A stretch of 64,000 bases of DNA from Lysobacteraceae bacterium SCN 69-320 (GCA_001725155.1 MEFP01000005.1:186001-250000), one strand, 5' to 3'. Shown: positions 1 through 10,000, numbered from the stretch's first letter. Notes: a model not told the origin generated them from the sequence alone. Program-made: numbers and translations.

Positions 1-2
1 GG

Positions 3-134
3 CAGACGATCACGATCTGGCTCGACACCAGCAACGCACGGCTCATGACGATCGAGGAAAAGGCCGAGATCGATCGGCTCCTTGCGGAGCGAGGATGGCC
101 GCGCGAAGATTCTGTCACGTGGCGCACGCCGTAA
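3..134 (+). CDS. C-terminal fragment of an unidentified protein
   Basis: The window opens inside a rightward frame that stays open from base 3 to a TAA at 132-134 and gives 43 residues. The sequence is polar and charged (it contains TIEEKAEIDRLLAERGW) and ends in VTWRTP. I do not recognise a family. It lies beyond the end of the leftward tail operon, where lambdoid phages often carry accessory genes. The attL site is not visible, so it is probably still prophage, but it could be close to the junction. Confidence 0.4.
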   Translation, partial: QTITIWLDTSNARLMTIEEKAEIDRLLAERGWPREDSVTWRTP

Positions 135-448
135 CAGGCGGCTTCGGTCAGGGGTGAGAGTCGGCGATGCTGCCTAGCCGGCGATCACGTAACCCCCGAA
201 GGCGGCAGCGGCCACCGCAGCAAAGATCCCAGCCGCGCTGCAGTCGCGCCGGGCTTGGCTGGATCGGTCACGGGGCTTATTCGTCCCATCAGCGTTACGG
301 GCTTCCTGCCCGCCGCGGGCCCGCGGCCTCACCAGCGGGGACAGTTTCGCCGTCCGTGCGGCGCGGCGCATCCGGAATTCGCCGCGCCGGAGCCTCGGAG
401 TTTTCCGAGCGGATCACGCCGTGAGACGGCCGCGCGCATACTGCCGGC
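135..448. other. Intergenic stretch with no convincing gene
   Basis: This is about 310 bases between the partial rightward gene and the zinc-ribbon gene. A leftward frame at 174..371 ends in an Ala/Gly-rich hydrophobic segment (GIFAAVAAAAFGGYVIAG) that could be one membrane helix. Its first half is Arg-rich and lacks a plausible start, so I do not call it. I see no copy of the tRNA-Thr 3' end here, so attL is not in this interval. Confidence 0.4.
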
Positions 449-706
449 ATGCCTCGCTACGACAAGCTCCTCTTCGGCCCGGCCGGCGCGTGCGACGCGT
501 GCGGGCGCTTCTGCATGTCGTTGCATCAAGCGGGAGCGCCTGGCGTCGCCGGCATCGCCTGCTATCACTGCGGACGCGGGCGGTTCCGGCATCGTGCCGA
601 CTGGACGTTCGCGAACTGCCCGGCTTGCGGCGGCAGATGCTGCGGCGAATGCCACTACACCGGGGTCGTCGCGACGCCGCGGCCGGACGCGTTGCCTGCG
701 CCCTGA
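449..706 (+). CDS. Small zinc-ribbon protein, unknown role
   Basis: The product is 85 aa with nine Cys in its first 70 residues. They are arranged as CDAC-GRFC, then CYHC about 20 residues on, then CPAC-GGRCCGEC, which looks like two four-ligand zinc ribbons. There is no signal peptide or membrane segment. It is read against the direction of the tail operon and lies at its distal end, a usual place for an independently transcribed accessory (moron) gene. No clear Shine-Dalgarno precedes the ATG, which weakens the call. The Cys pattern is the main support. Confidence 0.5.
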   Translation: MPRYDKLLFGPAGACDACGRFCMSLHQAGAPGVAGIACYHCGRGRFRHRADWTFANCPACGGRCCGECHYTGVVATPRPDALPAP

Positions 707-709
707 CCG

Positions 710-889
710 CTACCGCTTCGCCACCCCAAGCACGCGCGATGCCACGGCGCGCACCTTGCTGCAGGTGCCGCAGCTGGTCGGCGTGCCGGCCCAGCTACGG
801 GCGCGCGCCAGTGCGCGCTGCATGCCGGCGCTGACGGCGCTGCCGTGGCGCGGCGCGGGCTTCGGTTTCGGCGGCCGCTGCATGATCAC
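710..889 (-). CDS. Small basic protein at the end of the tail operon
   Basis: This 59-aa frame starts at GTG (887-889), which overlaps the stop of the preceding gene as GTGA. An in-frame ATG at 881-883 would give 57 aa. The product is rich in Arg, Lys and Pro and has two Cys (TSCGTC). I recognise no family. The overlap spacing matches the rest of the tail operon and is the main reason to accept it. It is the last leftward gene that I can support. Confidence 0.4.
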   Translation of the reverse strand: MIMQRPPKPKPAPRHGSAVSAGMQRALARARSWAGTPTSCGTCSKVRAVASRVLGVAKR

Positions 890-1224
890 GTCAGCGCCCC
901 GTACTCGGCAGTCCCGATCACGTTGCCGTTCACCGCGGCCGTGACGGTGCCGCCGTCGCCGCCCTGGTAGACGACCAGCAGCGAATGCCGGTCGCGCACG
1001 TCGTCCGGCACGAAGTCGAACTCGCCGAGCACCGTTGTCCACTCGACGACGTCGCCGTCAGCGAGTCCGTACAAGCCGAACACCCAAGTCGTGCCGTCGC
1101 CCGTCGGGAATGGCCGCAGGACTTGAGTCGCATACGGCCCCGACAGGCCGGCCGGCGGCCCCGGGTTGCCGCTGCCGGGGTCGACTGTGCGGCGCAGGCG
1201 CGCCATGACGCGAATCTGTGGCAT
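886..1224 (-). CDS. Small tail-operon protein, probable virion component
   Basis: The product is 112 aa, Gly/Asp/Val-rich and beta-like, with no membrane segment. Its ATG overlaps the stop of the upstream tail protein as TGATG, so it is probably translationally coupled. It is the fourth gene after the tape measure, among tip or fibre genes, so a small tip or fibre accessory protein is likely by position. No specific family is recognised. Confidence 0.55.
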   Translation of the reverse strand: MPQIRVMARLRRTVDPGSGNPGPPAGLSGPYATQVLRPFPTGDGTTWVFGLYGLADGDVVEWTTVLGEFDFVPDDVRDRHSLLVVYQGGDGGTVTAAVNGNVIGTAEYGALT

Positions 1225-2504
1225 CAGGTCACCGTGAGGATGAGCGTCGCCGGGTCGCGGCCGGGGGCGACGGCGACGATCATGTGCTGCCCAGGCGTCG
1301 CGTAGCGGCTCGGGAATTCGACGCGGCCGGCGCTGTCAGCGCGGCGCGTGATCAGTCCGTCGAGCGTGCAGTCGGCGCCGGCGAGCGGCAGGCCCGTCTC
1401 GTCGTCAACGAGGGTGACGACGAATTCGGACGCGGCCGCGGAGGCACTGATCTCGAGCTGCGGCATCGCCTCGCTGGCATTCGTATTGCGCACGAGCTTG
1501 ATCGCCGGAACGGCGCCGGCCGGCGCGCGAAGGGTAATGCTCGTCCGCTCACCGGCGTCGCCGATCTCGTACTCGCGGGACTGGGCCATGTGCACACCGG
1601 TCACCGGCAGCAGCGGATGGGTGAGATCGACGGCGTCGCCGACTCGCAGATCGCCGCGGAAGCCGCGCACACTGACGACGTACTGCGGCCGCGCGCGCAA
1701 GCGCAGCAAGCGCGCGCAGACTTGCGACGCAACACGGCTCGAGCTCACCCATGGCGCGTCGACGACGGCGGGACGCGGCCCGGCGGCCGGCGCGCGCGCG
1801 ACGACGTACTGCACGGCGCCGCGCGGCGTGCCGGCTTGCCAGGCATAGCGCAGCGTCAGATCCGTGACGATGTCGTCGAGATCGGCTTGCGCCGAGACCT
1901 CGATGTCGCCCGGACCGATCGTCGTCACGGCCGGTCCGTCGAACTCCGGCCACAGCCGTGCAAAGCCGGTCATGTCCGGGGAGCAGATCGCTCCGATGCT
2001 CGAGCAAATCGAGCGCGCAATCTCGTAGCCGCGTGCCGGCTCTTCGAAACTGCCGCCGACCGGAAGGTCCACGGACTGCTGCCGGAATGCGGCAAGGCGC
2101 GCCGCCGGCAGCGGCAGCCCGGCGACGTTGGCGAGGATGTCCCAGATCACGTCTGCGGCATTTTCGATGAGCACGCCGCGGACTGGGTGTAGATAGCCGC
2201 GCCCGCGCGCGACCACGCCCTGCCCTTCCGGCACGGGCGTCGCGAACTCGATCATCGTTACCGGGCGACCGGTCGCGTCAGCGACGTTGCGCCAGGTCCA
2301 GTTGCTCGCGCGCTGCCCGCCGACGAAGACATCATCAACGGCCGCGCAGGGATGATCGGCCCACACCCAGCGCGTGCGCGTGTCGTCGTACTGCAGCGCC
2401 TCGCCGGCGCAGACGCCGTAGCGCCGCGGGATCCAGCGCGCCTCGCGGTAGCCGGGCCATGCCGTGGTGTCGCGCAGAGGCACTACCGACGCGATCGACT
2501 TCAT
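1224..2504 (-). CDS. Putative phage tail tip/hub protein
   Basis: The product is 426 aa. The start at 2504 overlaps the upstream stop as ATGA; a longer frame begins 13 codons earlier but is not needed. Residues about 1-330 are beta-rich and read like a siphophage tail-tip (baseplate hub) protein. They include segments about a defined coordinate or direction axis (GDAVDLTHPLLPVTG), common in hub domains. The last about 75 residues resemble an Ig-like or carboxypeptidase-regulatory-like fold, with an ETGLPLAGADCTLDG segment typical of that fold. The virion assignment rests on operon position and fold impression, not on a specific family. Confidence 0.55.
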   Translation of the reverse strand: MKSIASVVPLRDTTAWPGYREARWIPRRYGVCAGEALQYDDTRTRWVWADHPCAAVDDVFVGGQRASNWTWRNVADATGRPVTMIEFATPVPEGQGVVARGRGYLHPVRGVLIENAADVIWDILANVAGLPLPAARLAAFRQQSVDLPVGGSFEEPARGYEIARSICSSIGAICSPDMTGFARLWPEFDGPAVTTIGPGDIEVSAQADLDDIVTDLTLRYAWQAGTPRGAVQYVVARAPAAGPRPAVVDAPWVSSSRVASQVCARLLRLRARPQYVVSVRGFRGDLRVGDAVDLTHPLLPVTGVHMAQSREYEIGDAGERTSITLRAPAGAVPAIKLVRNTNASEAMPQLEISASAAASEFVVTLVDDETGLPLAGADCTLDGLITRRADSAGRVEFPSRYATPGQHMIVAVAPGRDPATLILTVT

Positions 2505-2827
2505 GCGGACACCTCGATCGCAGCTGCAGCCCCGCAGCTGCACGAAGTCACGACGCCCCAGAACAGCTCGGCGGTCGCGTCACCGCGGCGACCATAGAGC
2601 ACAGCCTCGGCGCCGAGCGGCGGTCGGCGCATGAGCGGCACGGCCTGGCCATCGGCGTTGCCCAGATCCAGGGTGACGCCGGGGATCTCGCCGTCGGCGC
2701 TGGCGCGCAGCGTGCCGACGGCGGCGAGGATCTCATGCGCCAGTTCGCCGGCTGGGAGATATGGCCGCGCGCGGGCATCGTGCACGTGCTGCGGCGGGTC
2801 GGTCAGGATGGTCAGCCAGCGGATCAT
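2501..2827 (-). CDS. Small tail-tip operon protein
   Basis: The product is 108 aa and begins MIRWLTILTDPPQHVHD. Both ends overlap neighbouring genes by ATGA (2824-2827 and 2501-2504), which fixes the start. It has a short SCSCG motif near the C-terminus and no membrane helix. Its place between the two largest tip proteins suggests a structural or assembly role in the tail tip. I recognise no family. Confidence 0.55.
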   Translation of the reverse strand: MIRWLTILTDPPQHVHDARARPYLPAGELAHEILAAVGTLRASADGEIPGVTLDLGNADGQAVPLMRRPPLGAEAVLYGRRGDATAELFWGVVTSCSCGAAAAIEVSA

Positions 2828-5800
2828 GCCGCCGGCTCCAGGTCGAGTTGCACGGTGAGCAGGCGGGCGGCCGGGCTCGTCGGCTGGTAGCTCAGCACGT
2901 CGGTGACCTTGACGCCCGCGTCGCTCAGCGCGACGAGGTGCACCTCGGGCTCTGCATCGTTCGGTACCGCGGCGAAGCGGCGTTGATCGTCCGCGCACGC
3001 CGCAGCGAGCCTCTCGCGCAGTCCATTCGCGCTGACCTTCGTGAGCGCGGAGTGCGTGACCTGGCCGCCGACGCCGCCCGCGCGCGCGGGGGTCGGCATG
3101 CGATACTCCGGCTCCCACAGGCCGACTTCCGGGATTCCTGTCGCGATCTGCGGCTGGTAAGGCGAGCCGAGGAACACCCAGAATGCAGCGCCGTCCATGT
3201 CGACGCTGAGGCGCCAGCGCGCGCCAGGGCCCGGGTCCACCACAGCGATGTGGATGTCGCCCGGCTGCCACGGGACGGACAGCGTGCCCGCAGTCGTAGC
3301 CCAATCGTCGAGGCTCCACCACAGCTCGATCGCCGCGCCCTCCGGGATCTCGTGGCCGGCGATGATGAGCCTCGTGACCGGCTTGTCGTCGGCAGGGTCG
3401 ATGCCGATCGTTGTCGACCCGAGCCAGCGTGCCGAGCGGCCCGTCGGCCGGCGCAGGTTGTCCACTCCGGCCGTAGCGACCGCGCGGTGCGTCCAGGCAT
3501 CACCAGTGCGCCAGCTCGGCGCCTCGCCGCCGACGAAGACGGCAGACAGTCCGTCGACGAGCGACACCGAAGTCGCGATCGCGGACGGAGACGACCACGC
3601 GCCGCCGTTGATGCGCCAGCGCGCATGTCCGCCCTCGAGCACGACAGCGAATTCATCGCCGAGCGCGAACGGGATGCCGCCCGGCGTAATCTGTGCCGAC
3701 AGCATCGTGTCCGGCCCGAGGCACGTCCACGTGATGCCGTCGGCCGTCACGCTGTCGCCAACGACCGTCGGCCAGGCCGGTTCAGCCACGCCGCTCTCGC
3801 CGTCGATGTCGCCACCGTAGCGCAAGCCGTTGGGTGTCGTCGGCCGCACGATCGCACCGGCGGCGTACGCCGTGCTCGGCGCCCATGCCGCGGCGCCGCC
3901 GTTGTACGGTGCCGGCGTTACGGTCGACAGCAGATAGTCTCGCAACCTGCCCGACTCCGTGCCCGACACGCTCCACACGAGCGTGTCGTCGCCGAACTGG
4001 CCGCCGCCGAGCGCGAGCGGTGACGCGTGCGTGATCTGCGCGCGCCAGCCATCGCCCTGCTGATACCCGCTCCCGCTGATCCCGTTGACGCCATCCACGA
4101 TGACCTTGATCTTGTCCCCCGACACGAGATTTTCCGGGCACGAGATGCGCGGCAGCACTGCCAGCTTCCGCGAGCTCGTAATCGTGCCGCCGGTCCCTTC
4201 CTGAGCGAGCACGTTCCAGTGATTCGGCCACCACGGCATGTAGCCGGGCTCATCCGATCCGCTGTAAAAAAAGGCGCTAGTCGCACCTTCGACTTCCTGC
4301 CAGCAACCATCCGTGTCGCTGGCGTCATCAAAATTTCCTTGAATCCCCGCAGCGGCAAGCACGTCGTTGACGATCGCGTTGTAGCGAGCCCAGAAAATCT
4401 CGGGAACGGGCGTCGTCAGGTTGCCATCAGCGCGACCGACAAGTTTCCAAGTCACCGAGCCGTCGACGAATGTGTCGTTGACATAGAGTCCAGCCACACT
4501 CGGCGGCGCGGCGGCAGTCGTGCCGCCGGTCAAGCAGAGCAGCGCGCCGTGGTACGCGCTGTAGACGACATCGTCGGCAGCGTACGCCTTCGAGTCTTCG
4601 CGCCCGCCGAAAAGCCCCGCATCGACGTACGTGAAGTCGCCGACAGTCACTGTGCTGCCGTCGGTCGTCCATGCGGGCTCTGTTGCGCCGTTGCTGCCAC
4701 CGGCGGCTCCGTCGACCCACGCGTAGTAGTGGCCGTTCGAGCTCGTCGGCAGCAGCGGCAATGCATGTGTCGTCGCAATTCCAGGCGTCCATACGACCGC
4801 ACCGGCGCCGGGCGTCGCGTGCGTCGCGTACAGATGCTTTGCGTCAAGCTGCAGCTGCCTGAAGCCATCGTCCCACATCGCAAGAGGCTTCTTGCCGATG
4901 CATTCGTAGACCACGCCGGCGCCGTCAGTTACGGTATCGCCGACAGTCGTCGGCAGCGTCGGCTGAGCCGTGTGCGAGGTGCCCGGCGTATTGATCGCGT
5001 ACCGGAACCCGTTGCGCGGCGACGGCTCGATTACCTCATCTTGCTTATACTCGTGGCTCGCCTGCCACACAGGATAGTCGAGCGTCCCGCCATCAAGGAC
5101 CTTAAGCCCCTTGAGCAGGATGTCTGCGCCGCGGCGCACGAGCGCGATGTCGTTTTCCCAGCCACCATACAGCGTGGTGTTGTTCTGCACGAATTCGCGC
5201 TGCCAGCTCGCTACCCGCTGCACACGTCGTGCGCGGGAGATCTGCTCCACAGTATCCTCCTCACTTTCGATGCCGAGACAACTGTCGTCCGGCGGGCTGT
5301 TGTCGACGGTAATGTCGTCGCATGGGCATGGAGACGGCGGCAGCGCCGCCCAGGTGAATTCGTAGACCGCGTTTTCGAGGTTGACCCCAGGCCTTACTTC
5401 GTAGCTGCACAGCGCGGGCACGGATCCGCCGTCCCGCGGCTGCAGTTCGAGGCGCACGATGATCCGCGCACCAGTTGCGGCCGGATCTGTGTTCGGCGCG
5501 GGAATCTGGAAGCGGTAGTTGTCGCTCTCGTAGAGCACGCCGGCTATAGCTTGGGTGAGCGCGCCGCTGACTTCGCCGCGCACATCGAACTTCGATCCGC
5601 CAAGCGAGATGATCGAGAGCGTTTCGGTCGGCGCATTCGGGCCGACGACGAGTCCGATCTCGGCGCGCTTCACGGCGTCAGATCCCTCGCCGACGATGCT
5701 CGCGCAGTAGCTCGACGTCATCACCGACAGATCGGTCGCTGCTTGGCCGCCGGGCTTGTAGTCCTCGACGATGGGCGTCGCGACTTCGAACGGACACGAC

Positions 5801-6588
5801 GAGTCAGAGCTAAACGCCTTGAGCACGTCATACAGGGTGATCCCGGTGTAGCTCTTCTCGAACGACGAGTCGGGGTCAGTGACGGTGACGGCGTAACTGC
5901 CCGTCACATAGCGCACCCGCGCACCGGCGGCGATCACGCGAGGCGGCCGCGGTGAGAAGCCGAAGACGTAGCGCTGTACGCCCGGCGTCGGGTCCCACTT
6001 GCTGATCAAGCGGAACACCTGCGGGTCCTGCCCAATGCGCGCACGGCGCGCTGTCGTCGGCACTTCGCCACCCGGAGTCAGTACGGAAGCGCCCCAGTTC
6101 CAGTGATCTCCTTGGAGCCACTCTGCGTCCTGGGCCAGCGCGTCGCGCAGCGCGAACTCGGTGTCCGTCAGCACGAGGTTCGACGTGACCGATATCGTGA
6201 TCTCCGACGGCCCGGCGACCTTGGCGCGCAACGTCGCCCCCTGGAACGGACACTCCGCGAACCGCGTCTGCGTGCCCAAGCTTTCGAGGCGGAACGTGTA
6301 CGTCTCGGCCTGCATCCCGGTGCCGGCCGACACATCGGTCATGACGCCATTGCCGACGCCAGCGAACTTCGGCGCGGACACCGCGGGCGCGCCGTCGATC
6401 TCCTCGTCGACGATTTCAACGTCGATCACACAGTCAGCCGCGCCCGTGTAGGGCCCGACAATGCGCACGTCACCGCCCCCAGCTTTCGGCGTCTCGTCCT
6501 CGCGCACGATCGCGGTAGACGGCACGACGTTCGTCATGCTCAGCGCGGCGGTCAGGACGACGTTGTCGGTGCTGGTGGCGTATTCCAT
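2824..6588 (-). CDS. Large tail tip/fibre virion protein with repeated modules
   Basis: The product is 1254 aa. The start at 6588 (MEYATSTDNVVLTAALS) lies just past two intercistronic hairpins; longer frames run into those hairpins. It is beta-rich and Gly/Thr/Asp-rich throughout. At least two, probably three, copies of a module of about 55 residues occur near the middle: an aromatic start, NGxxY, then a G-x-x-EPxWPT-like stretch ending in a DG-x-x-W/Y-x-C-x-G motif. Such modules are common in phage tail fibres and probably bind ligands or trimerise. It follows the tape measure gene with one gene between, where lambda carries its tip genes, but it does not resemble lambda J closely enough to name it so. 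A Cys-rich linker (PPSPCPCDD) is present. Confidence 0.65.
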   Translation of the reverse strand: MEYATSTDNVVLTAALSMTNVVPSTAIVREDETPKAGGGDVRIVGPYTGAADCVIDVEIVDEEIDGAPAVSAPKFAGVGNGVMTDVSAGTGMQAETYTFRLESLGTQTRFAECPFQGATLRAKVAGPSEITISVTSNLVLTDTEFALRDALAQDAEWLQGDHWNWGASVLTPGGEVPTTARRARIGQDPQVFRLISKWDPTPGVQRYVFGFSPRPPRVIAAGARVRYVTGSYAVTVTDPDSSFEKSYTGITLYDVLKAFSSDSSCPFEVATPIVEDYKPGGQAATDLSVMTSSYCASIVGEGSDAVKRAEIGLVVGPNAPTETLSIISLGGSKFDVRGEVSGALTQAIAGVLYESDNYRFQIPAPNTDPAATGARIIVRLELQPRDGGSVPALCSYEVRPGVNLENAVYEFTWAALPPSPCPCDDITVDNSPPDDSCLGIESEEDTVEQISRARRVQRVASWQREFVQNNTTLYGGWENDIALVRRGADILLKGLKVLDGGTLDYPVWQASHEYKQDEVIEPSPRNGFRYAINTPGTSHTAQPTLPTTVGDTVTDGAGVVYECIGKKPLAMWDDGFRQLQLDAKHLYATHATPGAGAVVWTPGIATTHALPLLPTSSNGHYYAWVDGAAGGSNGATEPAWTTDGSTVTVGDFTYVDAGLFGGREDSKAYAADDVVYSAYHGALLCLTGGTTAAAPPSVAGLYVNDTFVDGSVTWKLVGRADGNLTTPVPEIFWARYNAIVNDVLAAAGIQGNFDDASDTDGCWQEVEGATSAFFYSGSDEPGYMPWWPNHWNVLAQEGTGGTITSSRKLAVLPRISCPENLVSGDKIKVIVDGVNGISGSGYQQGDGWRAQITHASPLALGGGQFGDDTLVWSVSGTESGRLRDYLLSTVTPAPYNGGAAAWAPSTAYAAGAIVRPTTPNGLRYGGDIDGESGVAEPAWPTVVGDSVTADGITWTCLGPDTMLSAQITPGGIPFALGDEFAVVLEGGHARWRINGGAWSSPSAIATSVSLVDGLSAVFVGGEAPSWRTGDAWTHRAVATAGVDNLRRPTGRSARWLGSTTIGIDPADDKPVTRLIIAGHEIPEGAAIELWWSLDDWATTAGTLSVPWQPGDIHIAVVDPGPGARWRLSVDMDGAAFWVFLGSPYQPQIATGIPEVGLWEPEYRMPTPARAGGVGGQVTHSALTKVSANGLRERLAAACADDQRRFAAVPNDAEPEVHLVALSDAGVKVTDVLSYQPTSPAARLLTVQLDLEPAA

Positions 6589-6606
6589 TGCGGCTCCGAT
6601 AGTGAG

Positions 6607-6662
6607 AAAGCCCCGCACTTGGCGGGGCCCAGAAAGCAGAAGGCCCGCTCTAGGCGGGCCTT
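6607..6662 (-). terminator. Tandem intercistronic hairpins before the large tail gene
   Basis: There are two perfect stems. One has arms at 6610-6616 and 6622-6628 (GCCCCGC/GCGGGGC); the other has arms at 6640-6648 and 6654-6662 (AAGGCCCGC/GCGGGCCTT). The second begins four bases after the stop of the upstream gene in transcription order. They lie inside an operon, so partial termination or mRNA-end protection is more likely than a full stop. Confidence 0.6.
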
Positions 6663-6665
6663 CGA

Positions 6666-7019
6666 TCAGTCGCTGATGGCTGTCAGGATGCCATTTGTAA
6701 AGTAGAGGTAACGGCGCGAGCGCTCGCCATAGACCCACTGCTCATTGACCCCCGATGCTGTGGTGGTGCGATTCACGTCCTTTGGCTCACCCCAGGGGTG
6801 AGGAAGGGCCCTTGCCTGCTCAGCAGACATCCCAATCTCTGGGCGCTGAGGGCCAGTGATCAATGGCTGCTTCGTACGACTGTCGTACTCGGTCTGCACC
6901 TCTCCGGCCACGCATGGCTTTCCGTCCCAGCGCGTCTTATAGCCATCACTGACGCATTTGTAATAGTTTCCACTCGCGGCGTTTGCAACTAGCATGAGCA
7001 GCAAGAACGGATACCGCAT
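6666..7019 (-). CDS. Secreted protein with DUF4124-like and SmpA/OmlA-like segments (moron)
   Basis: The product is 117 aa starting MRYPFLLLMLVANAAS, a cleavable signal peptide. A YYKC-x-SDG segment ending in a second Cys resembles the DUF4124 core found in periplasmic proteins. The second half (GEPKDVNRT through EQWVYG to YLYFTNG) resembles short SmpA/OmlA-type domains. It should act in the periplasm or envelope, not the virion. It sits between the tape measure and tip genes, an odd place for an exported protein, and is followed at once by hairpins. Envelope-level superinfection exclusion is an inference only. Confidence 0.6.
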   Translation of the reverse strand: MRYPFLLLMLVANAASGNYYKCVSDGYKTRWDGKPCVAGEVQTEYDSRTKQPLITGPQRPEIGMSAEQARALPHPWGEPKDVNRTTTASGVNEQWVYGERSRRYLYFTNGILTAISD

Positions 7020-7072
7020 GGCGACATCCCCGACATGGTGATGACCAAACAATACCCCAGCGAGGACGGCAG

Positions 7073-10000
7073 TCAACCACCTCTTTCCCAAAACCGCCGT
7101 AGATCCTTGCTCAGCTGCCGGGTGTAGTCCTCATTCCCGATCACGTTACCCTGAATCGTCACATTGATGACTGGCTTGGTGGCTCCCCCGCCGCTGCTGT
7201 TGCTTGGCCGAGCCGGGGCTGGCGGCGCTGCCGGTGCGCTAGACCCGCCGCCACCGCCATTGTTCTTTGCCCTCTCAGCGTTCTCCTTCTGGATGTTGGC
7301 CATCCTCAGGGCATGGAGTTCGTTCTCGGCAGCCAAGGCATCCTGTGCCGCCTGCGAGCCCGTCTCGCCTGCCAATGCTGCTTCATCCTGGATCTCCTGC
7401 ATCCTGGCTTGGTGCCGACGATCCTCGATCGACGCCTCGTTTCCCCGCAGCCGGTCGATTTCGTCCTGGGTCGACTGAGCCATGTTGCGCAGCGACTCCG
7501 TCGCCTGTTTGGCCTGCTGCTGGAGAGCTGCTGTCTTGGCACGTGCAGCCTCGATCGCTGCTTGCAGCGGGCCAAGCTCCTGGCGCCCGAGCAAATCAAA
7601 CGATCCGGTTCCGGAATCAATCGCAATTTTGAGCGAGTCTAGGCCGGCGACCGAGAACTGCGCTTGGGCCGCAACCCCAGAAAATGCACTCTGACCTGTT
7701 TCCGCATACAGGTTCAGGCTCGCCGTCAATGATGCAAGCGCGTCGCGCTGTTTATCGACTGATGCCTGCACCTCGTCCTGGGCGGTCCGCAGCGCCGCGC
7801 GGATCGAGTCGAACCCTATTCCTGGGCCGATGCTCGTGAATGCACGCGATGCATTCGCGAACGCATCGTCGAAAGCCTTGGCCGCAGTTTCGCCCAGCGC
7901 GAGGAACTCGCTACGAACGCCCGCAATCTGGTTAGTGAGCGCAGCAAGCGCATCCCCGCCACGCTCTGCGAAGTCACTCGTCTTATTCCCGGATTCCTGC
8001 GATGCATCTCCGACCGACTTGACGTCGCTTGCAGTTTTCTGGGCTGCGGAGCCCATCTGCCGCAGCCCGTCCGTAGGCGGCTTGTAGAGGTTAGCCGAGG
8101 CGCCGGACTTCGCGAACGCAGCGTTGAGCTTATCCACGGCACCGATTTGCGCCGCAATAGCGCGCAACGTGCTCTCCGCCTTCGCGCGCGTTGCAGCATC
8201 CGCGGCTGCCACCGACTCGATGACTTTTTCCGCGTACGCGATGAAGGCGTTACGAGTGTCAGCAATTCCGGCTGCCGTCTTGCCTGAACTAGCTCGGATG
8301 GACTCGAAATTGAGACGGGCGCTTTCGGCAGCTTCTCTCAGCGCAGCTTGGCTTACGATGCCAAGATCGTGGAACGCCCCCTTGACGTCATCCGAACCTT
8401 GCTTTGCTTTTCCGGCTGATTCCTTGACCCTTTCAAGTTCGGCCCGCGCTTCGCGAACTGCCCGCTCTGCCTGCTGCAACGCATAGGGCGTCTTCTCCGT
8501 CGACCTGTTCAGCGCGCTCAGCGCGGCTTCCGCCTCACGCACCTTTTTCGTTGCATCGGCGACAGGACCACCGCCGAGCTTCTGAGTCGCATCACTGAAG
8601 CGCGTGATGTGCTGCGCGCCGAGCAGCGCGTCACGGCCAAAATCACGCACCGGCCCGCGGACCTGCTCAACCGCGTTCGCTGCAGGGCCTGTGTAGTTCG
8701 GTATCAGATTCAGCTTGTTTCCGAGTTCCTCAACTTTGGGAGCCGCATCACCTGCAGCCTCGCCGACCTTTGCTACTTTAGGGGCGTTCGTCTCTGCGGC
8801 GCTGCCAGCCTTGCCAAGGCCCTCACCGAATCGCTCTGCGGCCTCGCCGGTCTCTTTGAAATTCTTCCCCGCACGGCGGCCAAAGTCCTCCGTGACCGCA
8901 GTGAGCCCACCAACAACATCGGTGAGTTTCTCGACAACCCCCTTCATCGCCTCGCCGGCGCCAGGCACTTTCGACATCGCTTTCGCGAATAGCAGCGCTT
9001 GATGCGCTAGCGACGTCAGCGCTGCAGCAACAACAGTCGCCGCAGTAAGAACGACAGCCTGTAGCGAGTTCCAGACCGTTACGAACCCGTCAACTACTGC
9101 GGATACAACCGTCAACGCCTCGCCGGCGTTGTCCTTCAGCTCTTTGAAGAACTCCGTAGCGTCTTTAGAGAAGTTCTGAATTTGCGCAGCAAGAGCCGAA
9201 TAATCGACGCCCTTCCCAAGCTCGATCAGCGCATCCGTCGCCTGCAGGGCAAACGATTTGATAGCCGCGATGATCTTCTCGAAGTCTGCCGTCTCGGTGA
9301 ACGCCCGGACGCGCTTGGCAACGTCATCGAACTGCGCAGCAACAGGCTCGAGGATTGGCTCGACGAGATCGCGCCGGAGTTGATCGAATGCATTCGACAG
9401 GCGCTTGCTAGCGCCATCGAAGCTCTGGCCCATCTTCACAGCTTGGCGCTCGGCTTCGCCGCCGCTGTTCTTCAGCGCTGCGGCGAGAACGTCAAGGTTC
9501 TTTGCCCCACTATTGACCAGCGCTTGAATAGCGGGTCTCGCTTCCGCATCGAGCGCCAGCAGGGCGACTTTTCCACGATCGCCAGCCGCAACGATCTTCT
9601 TGATTACTTCGATGAAGTTTGTCGAGGTGATGCCAAGACCACGAAGTGCCTCGCTGAATTTGCTCGCCGGGTCTGAAAGCTGCGAGAACACGTTTCGCAG
9701 TGCGGTGCCGGCGCGTTCGCCCTTGAACGATTCTTTAGCAAGGGCGCCGATAATTGCGGTAGTGTCTTCAAGGCTCAGGCCAAGCTGCCGAGCCAGCGGC
9801 GCGACGTATGACATCGCGTTGCCTAGCTTGCTGACGCTGTCTTCAGTCGAGTTGGCTTCGGTAACGAAGAGGTCAGCAACACGCGCTGCGTCTGATGCAG
9901 CGAGGCCAAACTGAGTCAGCGTTGTCGTGAGAATCTGCGCAGATTCTGCGGTGTCAATACCGGCCGCTTGTGCGAGGTTCAGAGTCGGCGCGAGTTGCTC

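Noticed and set aside
174-371. 65-aa leftward frame with a hydrophobic end
   Set aside because: No plausible start, Arg-rich front half and no overlap with the tail operon; the hydrophobic end alone is not enough.
1-450. attL copy of the tRNA-Thr 3' end
   Set aside because: I looked for GGTTGCAGGAATCG and neighbours and found none, so the left junction is outside the window.
255-944. 229-aa rightward frame across the left end
   Set aside because: Arg/Ala-rich antiframe typical of GC-rich DNA; overlaps the zinc-ribbon gene and the end of the tail operon in other frames.
1218-2192. 324-aa rightward frame inside the tail-tip gene
   Set aside because: Arg/Ala/Gly/Asp shadow of the real leftward gene.
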